Positions 1 to 7,506 are shown, counted from the stretch's first letter. The stretch is 12,270 bases of DNA from an uncultured Verrucomicrobiota bacterium (GCA_946631535.1 CAMPAF010000053.1:1-12270); one strand, 5' to 3'. Numbers and translations: made by a program. Notes: generated by a model not told the origin, from the letters alone.

Positions 1-467
1 GCCGCGGCGGCGAGGCGCTCGACATGCTCCAGGCGATGAACACCGGCCACGACGGGTCGCTCACGACCGTCCACGCCAACTCGCCGCGCGACGTCATCTC
101 GCGCCTCGAGACGATGGTGCTGATGAGCGGCATGGAGCTCCCGTCCCGCGCCATCCGCGAGCAGATCGCTTCCGCAGTGGACATCATCATCCACGAGTCA
201 CGCCTCTCCGACGGCAGCCGCAAGGTGGTCGCCATCTCCGAGGTCACGGGCCTCGAGGGACAGAACGTGGTGATGCAGGACATCTTCACCTTCCGCCAGA
301 GCGGCGTGGACGAGCATGGGCGCGTCATTGGATACTTCCGGCCGACCGGCGCGGTCCCCACGTTCTTCGAGCACCTCAAGAGCCGCGGCCTCCGCCTCGA
401 CCCTGCGATGTTCGATCCGACACTCGACCGCGAGGTGCACCTTGAGATCGCCGGAGGGAACGCATGA
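1..467 (+). CDS. cpaF: CpaF/TadA-type secretion ATPase, C-terminal part (5' end outside window)
   Basis: This is the last 154 residues of a type II/IV secretion-superfamily ATPase that powers assembly of tad (Flp) pili at the cytoplasmic face of the inner membrane. The frame is open from base 3, so the gene begins upstream and the Walker A region is not visible. What is seen is the conserved CpaF tail: the stretch around [16 protein letters not shown], with the histidine-containing box, then [23 protein letters not shown] and the [12 protein letters not shown] strand. These are highly characteristic of CpaF/TadA. The tail ends with a short family-typical extension ([12 protein letters not shown]). 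The stop overlaps the start of tadB in an ATGA arrangement, as expected for translationally coupled tad genes. No in-window start should be used: the internal ATG at 24 lies in the middle of a conserved helix. Identification is secure; the exact subfamily name (CpaF, TadA, VirB11-like) is convention. Confidence 0.93.
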   Translation, partial: RGGEALDMLQAMNTGHDGSLTTVHANSPRDVISRLETMVLMSGMELPSRAIREQIASAVDIIIHESRLSDGSRKVVAISEVTGLEGQNVVMQDIFTFRQSGVDEHGRVIGYFRPTGAVPTFFEHLKSRGLRLDPAMFDPTLDREVHLEIAGGNA

Positions 468-1363
468 CCCTGCAGCCCGACACGATCCTCTTCTGGTCCG
501 CCATCGTCACCGTCGGACTCACCTTCTTCGGCTTCGCCTGGTGCTTCGTGGACATCATCAACGAAGGCTCCGGCAACTACGCCAACACGATGGGATCCGA
601 GACCAGTCGGGCCTTCGAGGACGTGTTCCTCTTCATCTCGCCGGCGAAGATCGCGCGTCTCGGCCGCCTCGCCGCCCTCGCCGCGTTCTTCCTGTTCTTC
701 ATCCCCCTCTTCAGCTTCACCAACGTCGTATCCACGCTTGTCGGCATAGCGCTCGGCATCGCCGCCGGCGCGTTCACCTTCACCCTCCCCGCGCGCTACG
801 TCCGCTTCCTCCGCGTGCGCCGCCGCCTCAAGTTCAACGAGCAGCTCGTCACGGCCCTCGGCACGATGTCCAACGCCCTCCGCGCCGGCTTCTCGATCAA
901 CCAGGCGTTCGAGAGTGTGGTGGAGACTGGCGACAAGCCCATCTCGCAGGAGTTCAGCGTATTCCTCCAACAGCTGCGCGTTGGCATGAGCTTCGAGGAC
1001 GCGCTGGCCTCGCTGGACCGCCGCGTAGCCTCGGACGACCTAACGCTCGTCTGCACGTCGATCGACATCGCCCGCCGCACGGGCGGCAACCTCACCGAGA
1101 TATTCGACCGCATATCAACGACCATCCGCGACCGCATGCGCATCGAGCGCCGCGTCCGCACCCTCACCTCTCAGGGTCGCATGCAGGGGATGATCGTCTC
1201 TGCAATGCCTTTCATCCTCGGCCTGGCCATGTACGTCATGAAGCCCTCGGTGATGAAGCCGTTCGTGTTCTCCCTGAACGGCGCCGCCTGCATCGGCGGC
1301 GTCCTCGTGCTCGTCACCCTCGGCTGGCTGTTTATCCGCAAGATCGTGCGCATCGACGTCTGA
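464..1363 (+). CDS. tadB: TadB-like type II secretion F-domain membrane protein
   Basis: This 299-residue polytopic inner-membrane protein would be the platform on which the CpaF ATPase acts during tad pilus assembly. Hydrophobic segments lie at about residues 8-30, 69-88, 90-108, 242-259 and 273-292. The cytoplasmic T2SSF domain lies between them (about 120-240), with the family pattern [19 protein letters not shown], then SFEDAL and [10 protein letters not shown]. Length and topology match TadB. The start is fixed by the ATGA overlap with the cpaF stop. In most tad clusters tadC follows directly; here the next gene is on the opposite strand only 47 bp away, so tadC is absent or lies elsewhere. 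TadB versus TadC is called from position after cpaF and from the extended N-terminal membrane region. Confidence is high for the F-domain family and a little lower for the B paralogue. Confidence 0.88.
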   Translation: MTLQPDTILFWSAIVTVGLTFFGFAWCFVDIINEGSGNYANTMGSETSRAFEDVFLFISPAKIARLGRLAALAAFFLFFIPLFSFTNVVSTLVGIALGIAAGAFTFTLPARYVRFLRVRRRLKFNEQLVTALGTMSNALRAGFSINQAFESVVETGDKPISQEFSVFLQQLRVGMSFEDALASLDRRVASDDLTLVCTSIDIARRTGGNLTEIFDRISTTIRDRMRIERRVRTLTSQGRMQGMIVSAMPFILGLAMYVMKPSVMKPFVFSLNGAACIGGVLVLVTLGWLFIRKIVRIDV

Positions 1364-1375
1364 CGCCTTGACGAC

Positions 1376-1393
1376 GGCTCCCCATGTGGAGCC
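1376..1393. terminator. Hairpin between convergent genes, possible bidirectional terminator
   Basis: GGCTCC (1376-1381) pairs perfectly with GGAGCC (1388-1393) across a 6-nt loop, in the 47-bp gap between two convergent genes. Position suggests transcription termination for both. There is no T-run on either side, so an intrinsic terminator is not well supported. The left half resembles part of the hairpin repeat at 10431-10451 (14 of 16 bases between 1370-1385 and 10441-10456), so it may instead be a degenerate copy of a short dispersed repeat. Confidence 0.35.
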
Positions 1394-1410
1394 ATTCGGA
1401 AGGAGCGCAT

Positions 1411-2649
1411 TCACTTTTCCAGCAGCCGCTCGCGGAGGCGCTGGACGTCATCCTTCGTGAAGCCAAGCTTCAGGAAGTACGCCTCTGCCTTGTCGGCAAG
1501 GGTTTCTCCAGGAAACTCCTTGAGTTTCTTCATGGCGTCGCCGAAGCGCTTCTTGTGGATGGCGTCGCTGACGACTCCCACGAAGCCGGTCGTGAGATAG
1601 TCTCTCCAGACTTCCTCCTCGGGAACGCCCAGCAGCGCCTCAAGGAACATCGCGACAGTGCCGGTACGGTCCGCGCCGCCGATGCAGTGGAACACGATCG
1701 GGTAGTTGTTGTCGTCCATGAACACGTCGAACACCTTCTTCGTGACGGCCATCCCGTTTGTCGTGAAGGCCCCGGAATAGGCGCTGTACGAGTAGTGAAA
1801 CCACGTGACCGACGGCCCGAGCGGCGATCCCGTCATGCCGTAGCACTCGTCATCGGACCGCAGGTCGATGTCGCTGCGGATGCCGTAGGTCTTGAGAATC
1901 CGCGCAACCTCGGCGTCCGTGAAGCGGCGGGGGCCCGGCGCGAACCTCTTGCGCTTCACGAGCCTGTTCTTCTTTGGATTTGACGACAGCTTCTCGCCGG
2001 CCTTGAGCATCCTGTGAAGCGCCCGTCCCGTGTGGCCCATCTTCTTGAGCTCGCCCTTCTTCTCGAGATCAAGGATCTCCTCCGTCGTGTAATACTCCAC
2101 GGGCGCGTTGGAGTTGAGGCCGGCGGTGCGGTACACGAGGCCCTGGCGGATGCGACGTCCGTCGAGTCCGCGGCGGCCGCCGATGTCGCGGCAGTTGTTC
2201 GAGCCCGTCATGCGCACGAGGCGCGGGAGGAGGTCCTCGGTCTTGAAGCGGCTGACGAGGCGGTCCTTCCCTGCGGATACGGTCCACTCCCACTCCGTGG
2301 CGATATCGAGGCTGTCCACCTCCACGCAGTTCGTCGCGACGGTCTGGTCTAGCACGACCTTGCCGTCCGGCAGCCTGCGCACGGACACCTGGTACTCCTT
2401 TGCGTCGCCTTTCCACTTGAGCTTGATCGGTACGGGCGTGGAGCCGCGGCTTCTGAGCTTGGTCGCGTTCTTCGCGCCGTCGAAGCACTTCTCGCACGTC
2501 GACCAAGGCGCCTTCGCGTATTCGCGCTGGACCGTATGCATCTGGCGCACGACAGCGTTGTTCGCGGGCGACACGAGCTCGATCTGCGCCAAGAGCGTCA
2601 TTGCGGACAATGCCGCCACGCAGAAAACGCACAATTTCTTTCCGTTCAT
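1411..2649 (-). CDS. Secreted tyrosine/dual-specificity phosphatase-like protein (Y_phosphatase3 type)
   Basis: This 412-residue protein has an N-terminal signal peptide (about 1-21). An Ig/FN3-like beta region (about 24-135) follows, with the opening ELVSPANNAVV and an EWTV strand. The phosphatase domain (about 145-410) carries the family features in order: NCRDIGG (152-158), GIRSDIDLR (256-264), and the P-loop HCIGGADRTG with nucleophile Cys322, Asp327 and Arg328 (CX5R). The lysine found before the Asp in MptpB-like enzymes (HCxxGKDRTG) is Ala326 here. A strongly basic insert (about 195-245) separates the first conserved block from the rest. Substrate is unknown: phosphoprotein, phosphoinositide and phosphosugar are all possible. 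The gene is the last of a three-gene minus-strand set, 43 bp after the GH78 gene, with a clear Shine-Dalgarno AAGGAG upstream of ATG. Family assignment is firm; function is inferred. Confidence 0.85.
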   Translation of the reverse strand: MNGKKLCVFCVAALSAMTLLAQIELVSPANNAVVRQMHTVQREYAKAPWSTCEKCFDGAKNATKLRSRGSTPVPIKLKWKGDAKEYQVSVRRLPDGKVVLDQTVATNCVEVDSLDIATEWEWTVSAGKDRLVSRFKTEDLLPRLVRMTGSNNCRDIGGRRGLDGRRIRQGLVYRTAGLNSNAPVEYYTTEEILDLEKKGELKKMGHTGRALHRMLKAGEKLSSNPKKNRLVKRKRFAPGPRRFTDAEVARILKTYGIRSDIDLRSDDECYGMTGSPLGPSVTWFHYSYSAYSGAFTTNGMAVTKKVFDVFMDDNNYPIVFHCIGGADRTGTVAMFLEALLGVPEEEVWRDYLTTGFVGVVSDAIHKKRFGDAMKKLKEFPGETLADKAEAYFLKLGFTKDDVQRLRERLLEK

Positions 2650-2656
2650 GTTGTAT

Positions 2657-2663
2657 CTCCTTT
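2657..2663 (-). promoter_or_regulatory. Strong Shine-Dalgarno site of the phosphatase gene
   Basis: On the minus strand AAAGGAG lies 7 nt before the ATG at 2649. It is notable because the two upstream genes of the same set have no comparable site, and it fixes the start that gives the signal peptide. Confidence 0.7.
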
Positions 2664-2692
2664 AATGACTTGAGTTTTTCGACGTGAGGATT

Positions 2693-5098
2693 TTAGCGCA
2701 ACGAAACCGACTGGCTTCCAGGATTGAGCGGAAGCGTATTCCCCTTCCATTCGAACGTTCCCGTCAGGTTGCCCGGCAGGATGACGGTGCCGGAGACGCC
2801 GCCGTCCGCGAACTTGAGATCCGTCTCGACCAGGCCCTGTGGATGCGGCGTCTTCGCCTTGATCCATTTCAGGTCTGCGGGCTGCGGCGCGATGCGCACC
2901 TTCGCGAAGAAGGGCGCATCGCTCCTGACGCCGAGGACGCCCGTGTGCAGGTGGTAGAGCGGATGCGAGCCCCAGGCGTGGCAGTCGCTGCGCGCGTTCG
3001 CTCCCGGCGCCTCCAGAGGCGTGCAGAGGTTCATCTTCACGTACTCGCGCCACAGGTCGAGGCGCTTCAGGAAGAGGTCGGACCGCCCCATCTTGATGTA
3101 CGTGTCGAAGAGGTAGTGGGAGAAGTAGACGGTTGTGCGCGCAAGGTCGGTCGCCTCCACGAGGCCCTTGAACGCGCGGTCGCGCTGGGCGGGCGAGAGC
3201 GCGTCGGCGAGGATGGCCAGGCACTGCGCGTGCTCGCTGTAGAGGTCCTTCTTCAGCGTGTCCGCCATGAGGCCGCGCGCGTCGTCCCAGAACGCCTCTA
3301 CGATCGCCGGGCGCAGGCGCTCGGCCTTCGCGCGCCAGTACGCGGCCAGCTCGCGTTCGCCGACCGCGTCCTCCACCTCGGCCGCGCCGCGCATGGCGTA
3401 GAGGTAGAACAGGTTGTTCAGCGCGTTCGGGCGCGGCCCCTCGCCGTCGGGCGAGACGCCGCCCTTCCATTTCGGCACCCAGTCCATGAAGCTCCAGCCC
3501 GCGAGGTCGCGCAGGAGGCCGTCCGGCCCCTCGTGGAGCGCCAGGCCCATCAGCGTGTGGTTCATGCCGGGAAGGCGCGCCTTCAGCCAGGCGACATCGG
3601 CATGGTTCGCCATGTAGTCCCGGAACATGAGCAGCCAGCAGAGGGTGTACGTCGATGACTCCTGCGTGCCGCGCGTGGGGAAGTTCATCGCGATGAGGCC
3701 GTTCTCGCGGCGATCGAAGTCGTAGAGGGAGATCGCGTGGCGGATGAGTCGGTCGTCGCTGTTGAGCGCGCCGACGGTGAGATACTGCACGCGGCTGTCG
3801 CCGGGATACATCTGCTGCTCGAAGTACGGACAGTCGAAGAACATCTCGTGCATGCACATCTGCATGCCGCGCACGCAGATCTTCTGCACCGCGTCGAGCG
3901 AGGGGTCGCTGCAGCGGAACTCGGCCGAGGGCGGCGTGGGATAGCGCGTCTCCGCGATCTCCACCTTCTGCATGACAAGCGGCTCGTCCTGCGTCGTCAC
4001 CTCGAGCATGCACCAGCGCCCGCACCGCCACCAGGGCGAGGTGAAGAAGCCGCGCGGACGGCCGTCGGCGCGGAAGGTGTCCACCATGCCGATGGTGAAG
4101 TCCTTGCCGTCGATCGCTGCGCGGTCGCCCTTCTGCCCCTTCTCGTCGCGGAGCGACTCTGTCCAGCCCCAGCGCACCGTCGCCCCCCTGCCGCCGCGCA
4201 CGGTCAGCTCCGGGTAGGCGCAGTAGTAGTCGCCGAGGTCCCAGTACGCCTTGACCGACGAGTTCGGCGGCACGGTGAAGCCTGGCGCGATCAGGTTCGG
4301 GCCCTTGCGAATCTCGCCCGGCGTCTTCTTCTCGTGCATCTGGTCGGGGATGGTGGTGGGGAAGAGCATCCATCCCTGGACGATGAGGCCGCCAAACGTC
4401 TTGATCGGCTTGCGCACCACCTTGACCGGCACGAACGCATCCTGTGGCGGCTTCTCGTCGATGAACGCCGTGCCGGTCACCTCGCACTGCGAGCCCACGC
4501 CGAACGTCTTGCTGTTGCCCTTGTCGGTCATGCGCGTGTTCGCGAGCCGCGCCACCTTCCACTCGGCCTTGCCCGTAGTGAGCTGCTTGTCGTACTCGCC
4601 CTCGGCCTTGAGGATGAACCCGCCCCGCACCGACATCTGCGCGAGCGGCGCGTGGTCGCCGATCTGCCAGCAGACGGCCTCCATGACGTGCCTTCCAGGC
4701 TGCAGATCCGATATCTCGTAGGACTGGTAGTTCCAGTGGACCGCCTGTCCGCGGTGGGGCCCGCGCGCCACCTCCACGCCGTCAAGCAGCAGGATGAACC
4801 TCTCGTCGGCGCTCACGTCGAACTTCAAAGGCGCGCCGCCCGCCGGCACGGAGAATTCCTTGCGGAAGCGGGCAAAGAAGCTCGGCTTCTCAAGAAGGTC
4901 TTTCGCGCGTGTCTCGGAGAAAACGGCCCCTCCCCACACGTCGTGTCCCGGCAACCAGACCCAGGACGCGTCGTCGATGGGCTGGAGCGGCACGATGTTG
5001 ACGTTTCCGCGCTCGTAGCGCTCAGGCCGGAATATCTGTTTAACCTCGGCGGCCTGCACGGCCACCGCGAGCATCAAGGGGATCAGGCAGTTTTTCAT
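2693..5098 (-). CDS. Secreted alpha-L-rhamnosidase-like glycoside hydrolase (GH78 type)
   Basis: This 801-residue enzyme has a signal peptide (about 1-16, cut near VQA/A) and beta-sandwich domains (about 60-160 and 270-390), the first with the GH78-like pattern FDVSADERFILLLDGVEVARGP. An (alpha/alpha)6-barrel catalytic domain (about 395-715) and a C-terminal beta-domain (about 725-800) follow. The catalytic block reads FDCPYFEQQMYPGDSRVQ (421-438), so the acidic positions of the GH78 motif (Asp422, Glu427, Asp434) are kept. A further Glu696 in PLEAPGANARSDCHAW sits where the family's catalytic base is expected. GH78 enzymes remove terminal alpha-L-rhamnose from polysaccharides and glycosides; the substrate linkage cannot be read from sequence. 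The arginine-rich DCPxREER version is replaced by YFEQQ, so this is a divergent subgroup. It sits 27 bp after the oxidoreductase gene and has its own -10 box right before ATG. The signal peptide fixes the start. Confidence 0.85.
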   Translation of the reverse strand: MKNCLIPLMLAVAVQAAEVKQIFRPERYERGNVNIVPLQPIDDASWVWLPGHDVWGGAVFSETRAKDLLEKPSFFARFRKEFSVPAGGAPLKFDVSADERFILLLDGVEVARGPHRGQAVHWNYQSYEISDLQPGRHVMEAVCWQIGDHAPLAQMSVRGGFILKAEGEYDKQLTTGKAEWKVARLANTRMTDKGNSKTFGVGSQCEVTGTAFIDEKPPQDAFVPVKVVRKPIKTFGGLIVQGWMLFPTTIPDQMHEKKTPGEIRKGPNLIAPGFTVPPNSSVKAYWDLGDYYCAYPELTVRGGRGATVRWGWTESLRDEKGQKGDRAAIDGKDFTIGMVDTFRADGRPRGFFTSPWWRCGRWCMLEVTTQDEPLVMQKVEIAETRYPTPPSAEFRCSDPSLDAVQKICVRGMQMCMHEMFFDCPYFEQQMYPGDSRVQYLTVGALNSDDRLIRHAISLYDFDRRENGLIAMNFPTRGTQESSTYTLCWLLMFRDYMANHADVAWLKARLPGMNHTLMGLALHEGPDGLLRDLAGWSFMDWVPKWKGGVSPDGEGPRPNALNNLFYLYAMRGAAEVEDAVGERELAAYWRAKAERLRPAIVEAFWDDARGLMADTLKKDLYSEHAQCLAILADALSPAQRDRAFKGLVEATDLARTTVYFSHYLFDTYIKMGRSDLFLKRLDLWREYVKMNLCTPLEAPGANARSDCHAWGSHPLYHLHTGVLGVRSDAPFFAKVRIAPQPADLKWIKAKTPHPQGLVETDLKFADGGVSGTVILPGNLTGTFEWKGNTLPLNPGSQSVSLR

Positions 5099-5104
5099 GC
5101 CGAG

Positions 5105-5115
5105 ATTATATCATA
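5105..5115 (-). promoter_or_regulatory. Extended -10 promoter immediately upstream of the GH78 gene
   Basis: The minus strand reads TATGATATAAT, an extended -10 (TGnTATAAT), ending 6 nt before the ATG at 5098. No -35 match to TTGACA is seen at 16-18 bp. A start site about 7 nt after the -10 would coincide with the ATG, giving a leaderless mRNA; no Shine-Dalgarno sequence is present. The box sits in the 27-bp gap after the oxidoreductase gene. Confidence 0.6.
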
Positions 5116-5125
5116 TCCAAGCCCG

Positions 5126-6379
5126 TCACAGAAGCCATGGGGCGCGATTCGAGCGGATGAGGCGCTTGCAGGCCTCCTCGTCGCCGGGGAACGTGCATGT
5201 GGCGAGGTCGAACTTCAGCTCGCGGTTCAGGTGGTATGCCACCGTGGCCGCGTGGCAGGCGACGTGCGAAAAGTGGAGCGCGTCCGCCGGCGCGCTCGCG
5301 CGCAGGCGCGAACGCACGCATGCGATGAACTCCGCTGGATGCGCCACGGGGCGCGTCCAGCTCTCGTGGCGGATAGAATGCCCCTCCAGGAGAAGCGGAT
5401 CGCTCACGTAAACGCTACCGGAGTCGTCGGTCTCCACCCATCCCTCGTCGCCCTCTAGGCGTATGGCGCAGGAATCCTTGAATCCGTTCCGCCGCATCAC
5501 CATCTTCAACCCGTCGGGATAGAACGCATGCAGCTCGGTCTCCGATACCGGCACGTAGCGCGTAGGTGCGGTCAGCTCGCGCCCGAGCGCCAGCTGGCAG
5601 AGATCGACGGTGTGCGACCCCCACTCGGTGAGGTCGCCGTGGAAGTCGTACTGCTGATGCCAGCCGCCACGGACGTACTGCTCGTTGTAGGGGCGCATGG
5701 GCGCCGCTCCGATCCACATGTCCCAGTCGATCACGTCCTTCGGGGGAAGCGGCTGCTCAGGCAGGTAGGTGTTCGTGCGGCTGCGTCCCATGCCCGCCAT
5801 GCCGGCGTGCACGGTGTGGACGCGCCCGAGGCGGCCGGACGAGGCCAGCTTCATCGCGGTGACGAAGTTGCCCACGTTGCGGCGCTGCACGCCGCCCTGG
5901 TAGATGCGCTGGTACAGCTCCGAGGCGCGCATCACGGCCTCGCCCTCGGCGATCGATAGGGCGATCGGCTTCTCGCAGTAGACGTCCTTGCCGGCGCGCA
6001 TGGCGGCGATGGAGAGGCGGGCGTGCCAGCGGTCGCCCGTCGCGATGTACAGCGCGTCGATGTCCGGCCGCGCTAGGAGCTCGCGGAAGTCCGAGTACGC
6101 CACGCAGTCCTTGTTGCCGTTGTAGTCGTCCACGGCCTTCTTAGCCGCCGCGCGGCGTTCGCCTATCACGTCGCAGACGGCGAGGAAGCGCACGCCAGGC
6201 TGCCCAAGGAACACCGGCAGCATCTGCCTGCAGCGTCCACCGTAGCCGATGATCGCCATCGTCACCGTGCGGGACGGTGGCACGGCAGCCTGCGCCGCCG
6301 TGCGGCGAAGCGGCAGCATGCACGCCGCCGCCGAGCCGATTGCCAAGAATTCGCGCCGATTGAGTCGCTGGATTTTCAT
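5126..6379 (-). CDS. Tat-exported Gfo/Idh/MocA family oxidoreductase
   Basis: This 417-residue protein begins with a twin-arginine signal, LNRREFLAIG (6-15) followed by a hydrophobic/alanine stretch to about residue 31. The NAD(P)-binding Rossmann fold follows: MAIIGYGGRC (41-50, a GxGGxx variant of the dinucleotide loop), AVCD at the end of beta-2 (67-70) and the family lysine motif CEKPIAL (135-141, Lys137). The C-terminal substrate domain has GDLTEWGSHTVDL (248-260) with the likely catalytic His256. Such enzymes oxidise or reduce sugar and inositol hydroxyls; Tat export with bound cofactor is common in PVC bacteria. The start at 6379 is chosen over the in-frame ATG at 6415, because it places the Tat motif at the N-terminus and lies downstream of the -10 box. 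It leads the minus-strand set and diverges from the lyase-family gene. The substrate is not predictable; a role in rhamnose or sialic-acid processing is context-based inference. Confidence 0.9.
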   Translation of the reverse strand: MKIQRLNRREFLAIGSAAACMLPLRRTAAQAAVPPSRTVTMAIIGYGGRCRQMLPVFLGQPGVRFLAVCDVIGERRAAAKKAVDDYNGNKDCVAYSDFRELLARPDIDALYIATGDRWHARLSIAAMRAGKDVYCEKPIALSIAEGEAVMRASELYQRIYQGGVQRRNVGNFVTAMKLASSGRLGRVHTVHAGMAGMGRSRTNTYLPEQPLPPKDVIDWDMWIGAAPMRPYNEQYVRGGWHQQYDFHGDLTEWGSHTVDLCQLALGRELTAPTRYVPVSETELHAFYPDGLKMVMRRNGFKDSCAIRLEGDEGWVETDDSGSVYVSDPLLLEGHSIRHESWTRPVAHPAEFIACVRSRLRASAPADALHFSHVACHAATVAYHLNRELKFDLATCTFPGDEEACKRLIRSNRAPWLL

Positions 6380-6386
6380 GGCGAGA

Positions 6387-6397
6387 ATTATACCACA
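6387..6397 (-). promoter_or_regulatory. Extended -10 promoter of the oxidoreductase gene
   Basis: The minus strand reads TGTGGTATAAT, with consensus TATAAT and an upstream TG. It lies only 7 nt before the ATG at 6379. No -35 box and no Shine-Dalgarno sequence are seen, which predicts a leaderless transcript. The box overlaps the left arm of the inverted repeat shared with the divergent promoter. Confidence 0.62.
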
Positions 6398-6431
6398 TTT
6401 TCCATGCGGAGACACATTTCGCGGCGCAAGA

Positions 6432-6442
6432 TGTGGTACAAT
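6432..6442 (+). promoter_or_regulatory. Extended -10 promoter of the lyase-family gene
   Basis: TGTGGTACAAT gives an extended -10 with hexamer TACAAT at 6437-6442, 23 nt before the ATG at 6466. The Shine-Dalgarno AAAGGA at 6451-6456 lies between, so unlike its divergent partner this transcript has a short leader. No -35 match is seen. Confidence 0.6.
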
Positions 6443-6465
6443 CTAGGCCCAAAGGAACATAGCGA

Positions 6466-7506
6466 ATGAACACGAACAGGCGAGATTTCCTCCGCATGGG
6501 CGCGATCGCCGGCGCGACGGTTGTGCTGGCCAAAAGCGCAAACGCGCAAACGGGAGCGACGCGCTCCTGCGTGTCCGCCGCAACCCTTCCCCTTCCCGAT
6601 GGCCCAGAATTCGCTGGCATGTCCGGCGCGTACTCCGCGCTCGTCACGCCATATGGGCCCGACGGCGCCGTGAACGAGGAGATGATCGAGAAGACGATCG
6701 AATTCGGCCTTGCGAACGGTCTCGCGGGATTCCACCTGACCTGCTCCGCGGGCGAGGGATTTCTCCTCTCGGTGGACGAGCGCAAGACTGTGTACGACCG
6801 CGCCGTGAAGGCCGCGCGAGGACGCGCCAAGCTGATCGCCCACGTGGGCTGCCTCGCCCCGCAGGACGCCGTGGCGCTCGCGCGCCACGCCGCGAAAGTC
6901 GGCATCGACTGGGTGTCGTCCGCCGCGCCCGCCTACTTCGGACAGAACTTCGACGCCGCCTACGCCCACTACAAGGCCGTCTCCGAGGCGACGGACCTTC
7001 CGTTCATGATCCATTCCATCGGCCAGCAGATCGCGCCCGACCGCGACGTGAAGTTCTTCGAGCTGAAGAACGTCAAGGGCATAAAGTACACCGGCTACGA
7101 CTACTGGACGGTGAAGGCGCTCCGTTTCCGTCTGCCAAAGCCCGCCATCTTCTTCACCGGCGCCGACGAGCAGGAACTCTGCGCGTTCGCCTGCGGCGAC
7201 ACGTTCAGCGGCTGCATCGGCACCACGGACAACATGATTCCCGCCCACCACGCGCAGATCTGCCGTCTCGCCGCCGCCGGCAGGTTCGCCGAGGCCGCCA
7301 AGCTGACGGACGATGTGGTGCGCTTCGCGGAGCTCGTCGTCGGCGCGCCGCATGCTTCCTACTGGAAGAGCATCATGCGCTACATCGGTCTCGACTGCGG
7401 TCCCGCCCGCTCTCCCGCCGGCAAGCCGCTCACCGAGGCGGAGTACGCCGCCTACGCCGAAAAGCTCGACAAGCTCGGCTTCATCAAGCGCAACGCTGCG
7501 CTCTAG
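6466..7506 (+). CDS. Tat-signal N-acetylneuraminate lyase/DHDPS family protein
   Basis: This 346-residue protein starts with a Tat signal, NRRDFLRMG (4-12) then a hydrophobic stretch ending SANAQ (24-28). A DapA/NanA-type (beta/alpha)8 aldolase follows from about residue 52: GAYSALVTPYGPDGAVN (54-70), the substrate loop CSAGEGFLLS (93-102), and GIKYTG with Schiff-base Lys207 (205-210). GEGFLLS plus the NanA-like VNEEMIEKTIEF favour the N-acetylneuraminate lyase side over DapA. Oddities: the second Thr of the usual GSTGE loop is Ala95, and by alignment of the PxxVYNIP strand the catalytic Tyr is replaced by His183 (FMIHSIG). Lyases of this family are normally cytoplasmic, so a Tat signal is unusual. 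The nearby sialidase-like gene supports sialic-acid or related keto-acid sugar chemistry, but activity is uncertain given the changed residues. The start is supported by AAAGGA and the Tat motif. Confidence 0.85.
   Translation: MNTNRRDFLRMGAIAGATVVLAKSANAQTGATRSCVSAATLPLPDGPEFAGMSGAYSALVTPYGPDGAVNEEMIEKTIEFGLANGLAGFHLTCSAGEGFLLSVDERKTVYDRAVKAARGRAKLIAHVGCLAPQDAVALARHAAKVGIDWVSSAAPAYFGQNFDAAYAHYKAVSEATDLPFMIHSIGQQIAPDRDVKFFELKNVKGIKYTGYDYWTVKALRFRLPKPAIFFTGADEQELCAFACGDTFSGCIGTTDNMIPAHHAQICRLAAAGRFAEAAKLTDDVVRFAELVVGAPHASYWKSIMRYIGLDCGPARSPAGKPLTEAEYAAYAEKLDKLGFIKRNAAL

Larger units (their letters stand above)
6387..6442. promoter_or_regulatory. Inverted repeat spanning the divergent promoters, candidate operator pair
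   Basis: ATTATACCACAT (6387-6398) and ATGTGGTACAAT (6431-6442) are inverted repeats with 11 of 12 positions matching, separated by 32 bp. Each arm contains the -10 box of one of two divergent promoters, so the symmetry partly follows from mirrored promoters. However, the match extends beyond the -10 hexamer into ATGTGG. Either a regulator binds both arms, or both promoters simply share the same extended -10 sequence. Confidence 0.5.

Noticed and set aside
2646..4562. Long open frame (638 codons) on the minus strand
   Set aside because: It overlaps the GH78 gene in another frame, has Arg/Ala/Pro-rich low-complexity sequence and no domain. It is a shadow caused by high GC; the GH78 frame has signal peptide and catalytic motifs.
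3737..5458. Long open frame (573 codons) on the plus strand
   Set aside because: Antisense to the GH78 and oxidoreductase genes, rich in Arg/His/Val with no recognisable motif, and it spans two supported genes and their gap.
6380..6415. In-frame ATG at 6415 as the oxidoreductase start
   Set aside because: It would place 12 extra residues before the Tat motif, and the -10 box would then lie inside the coding region.
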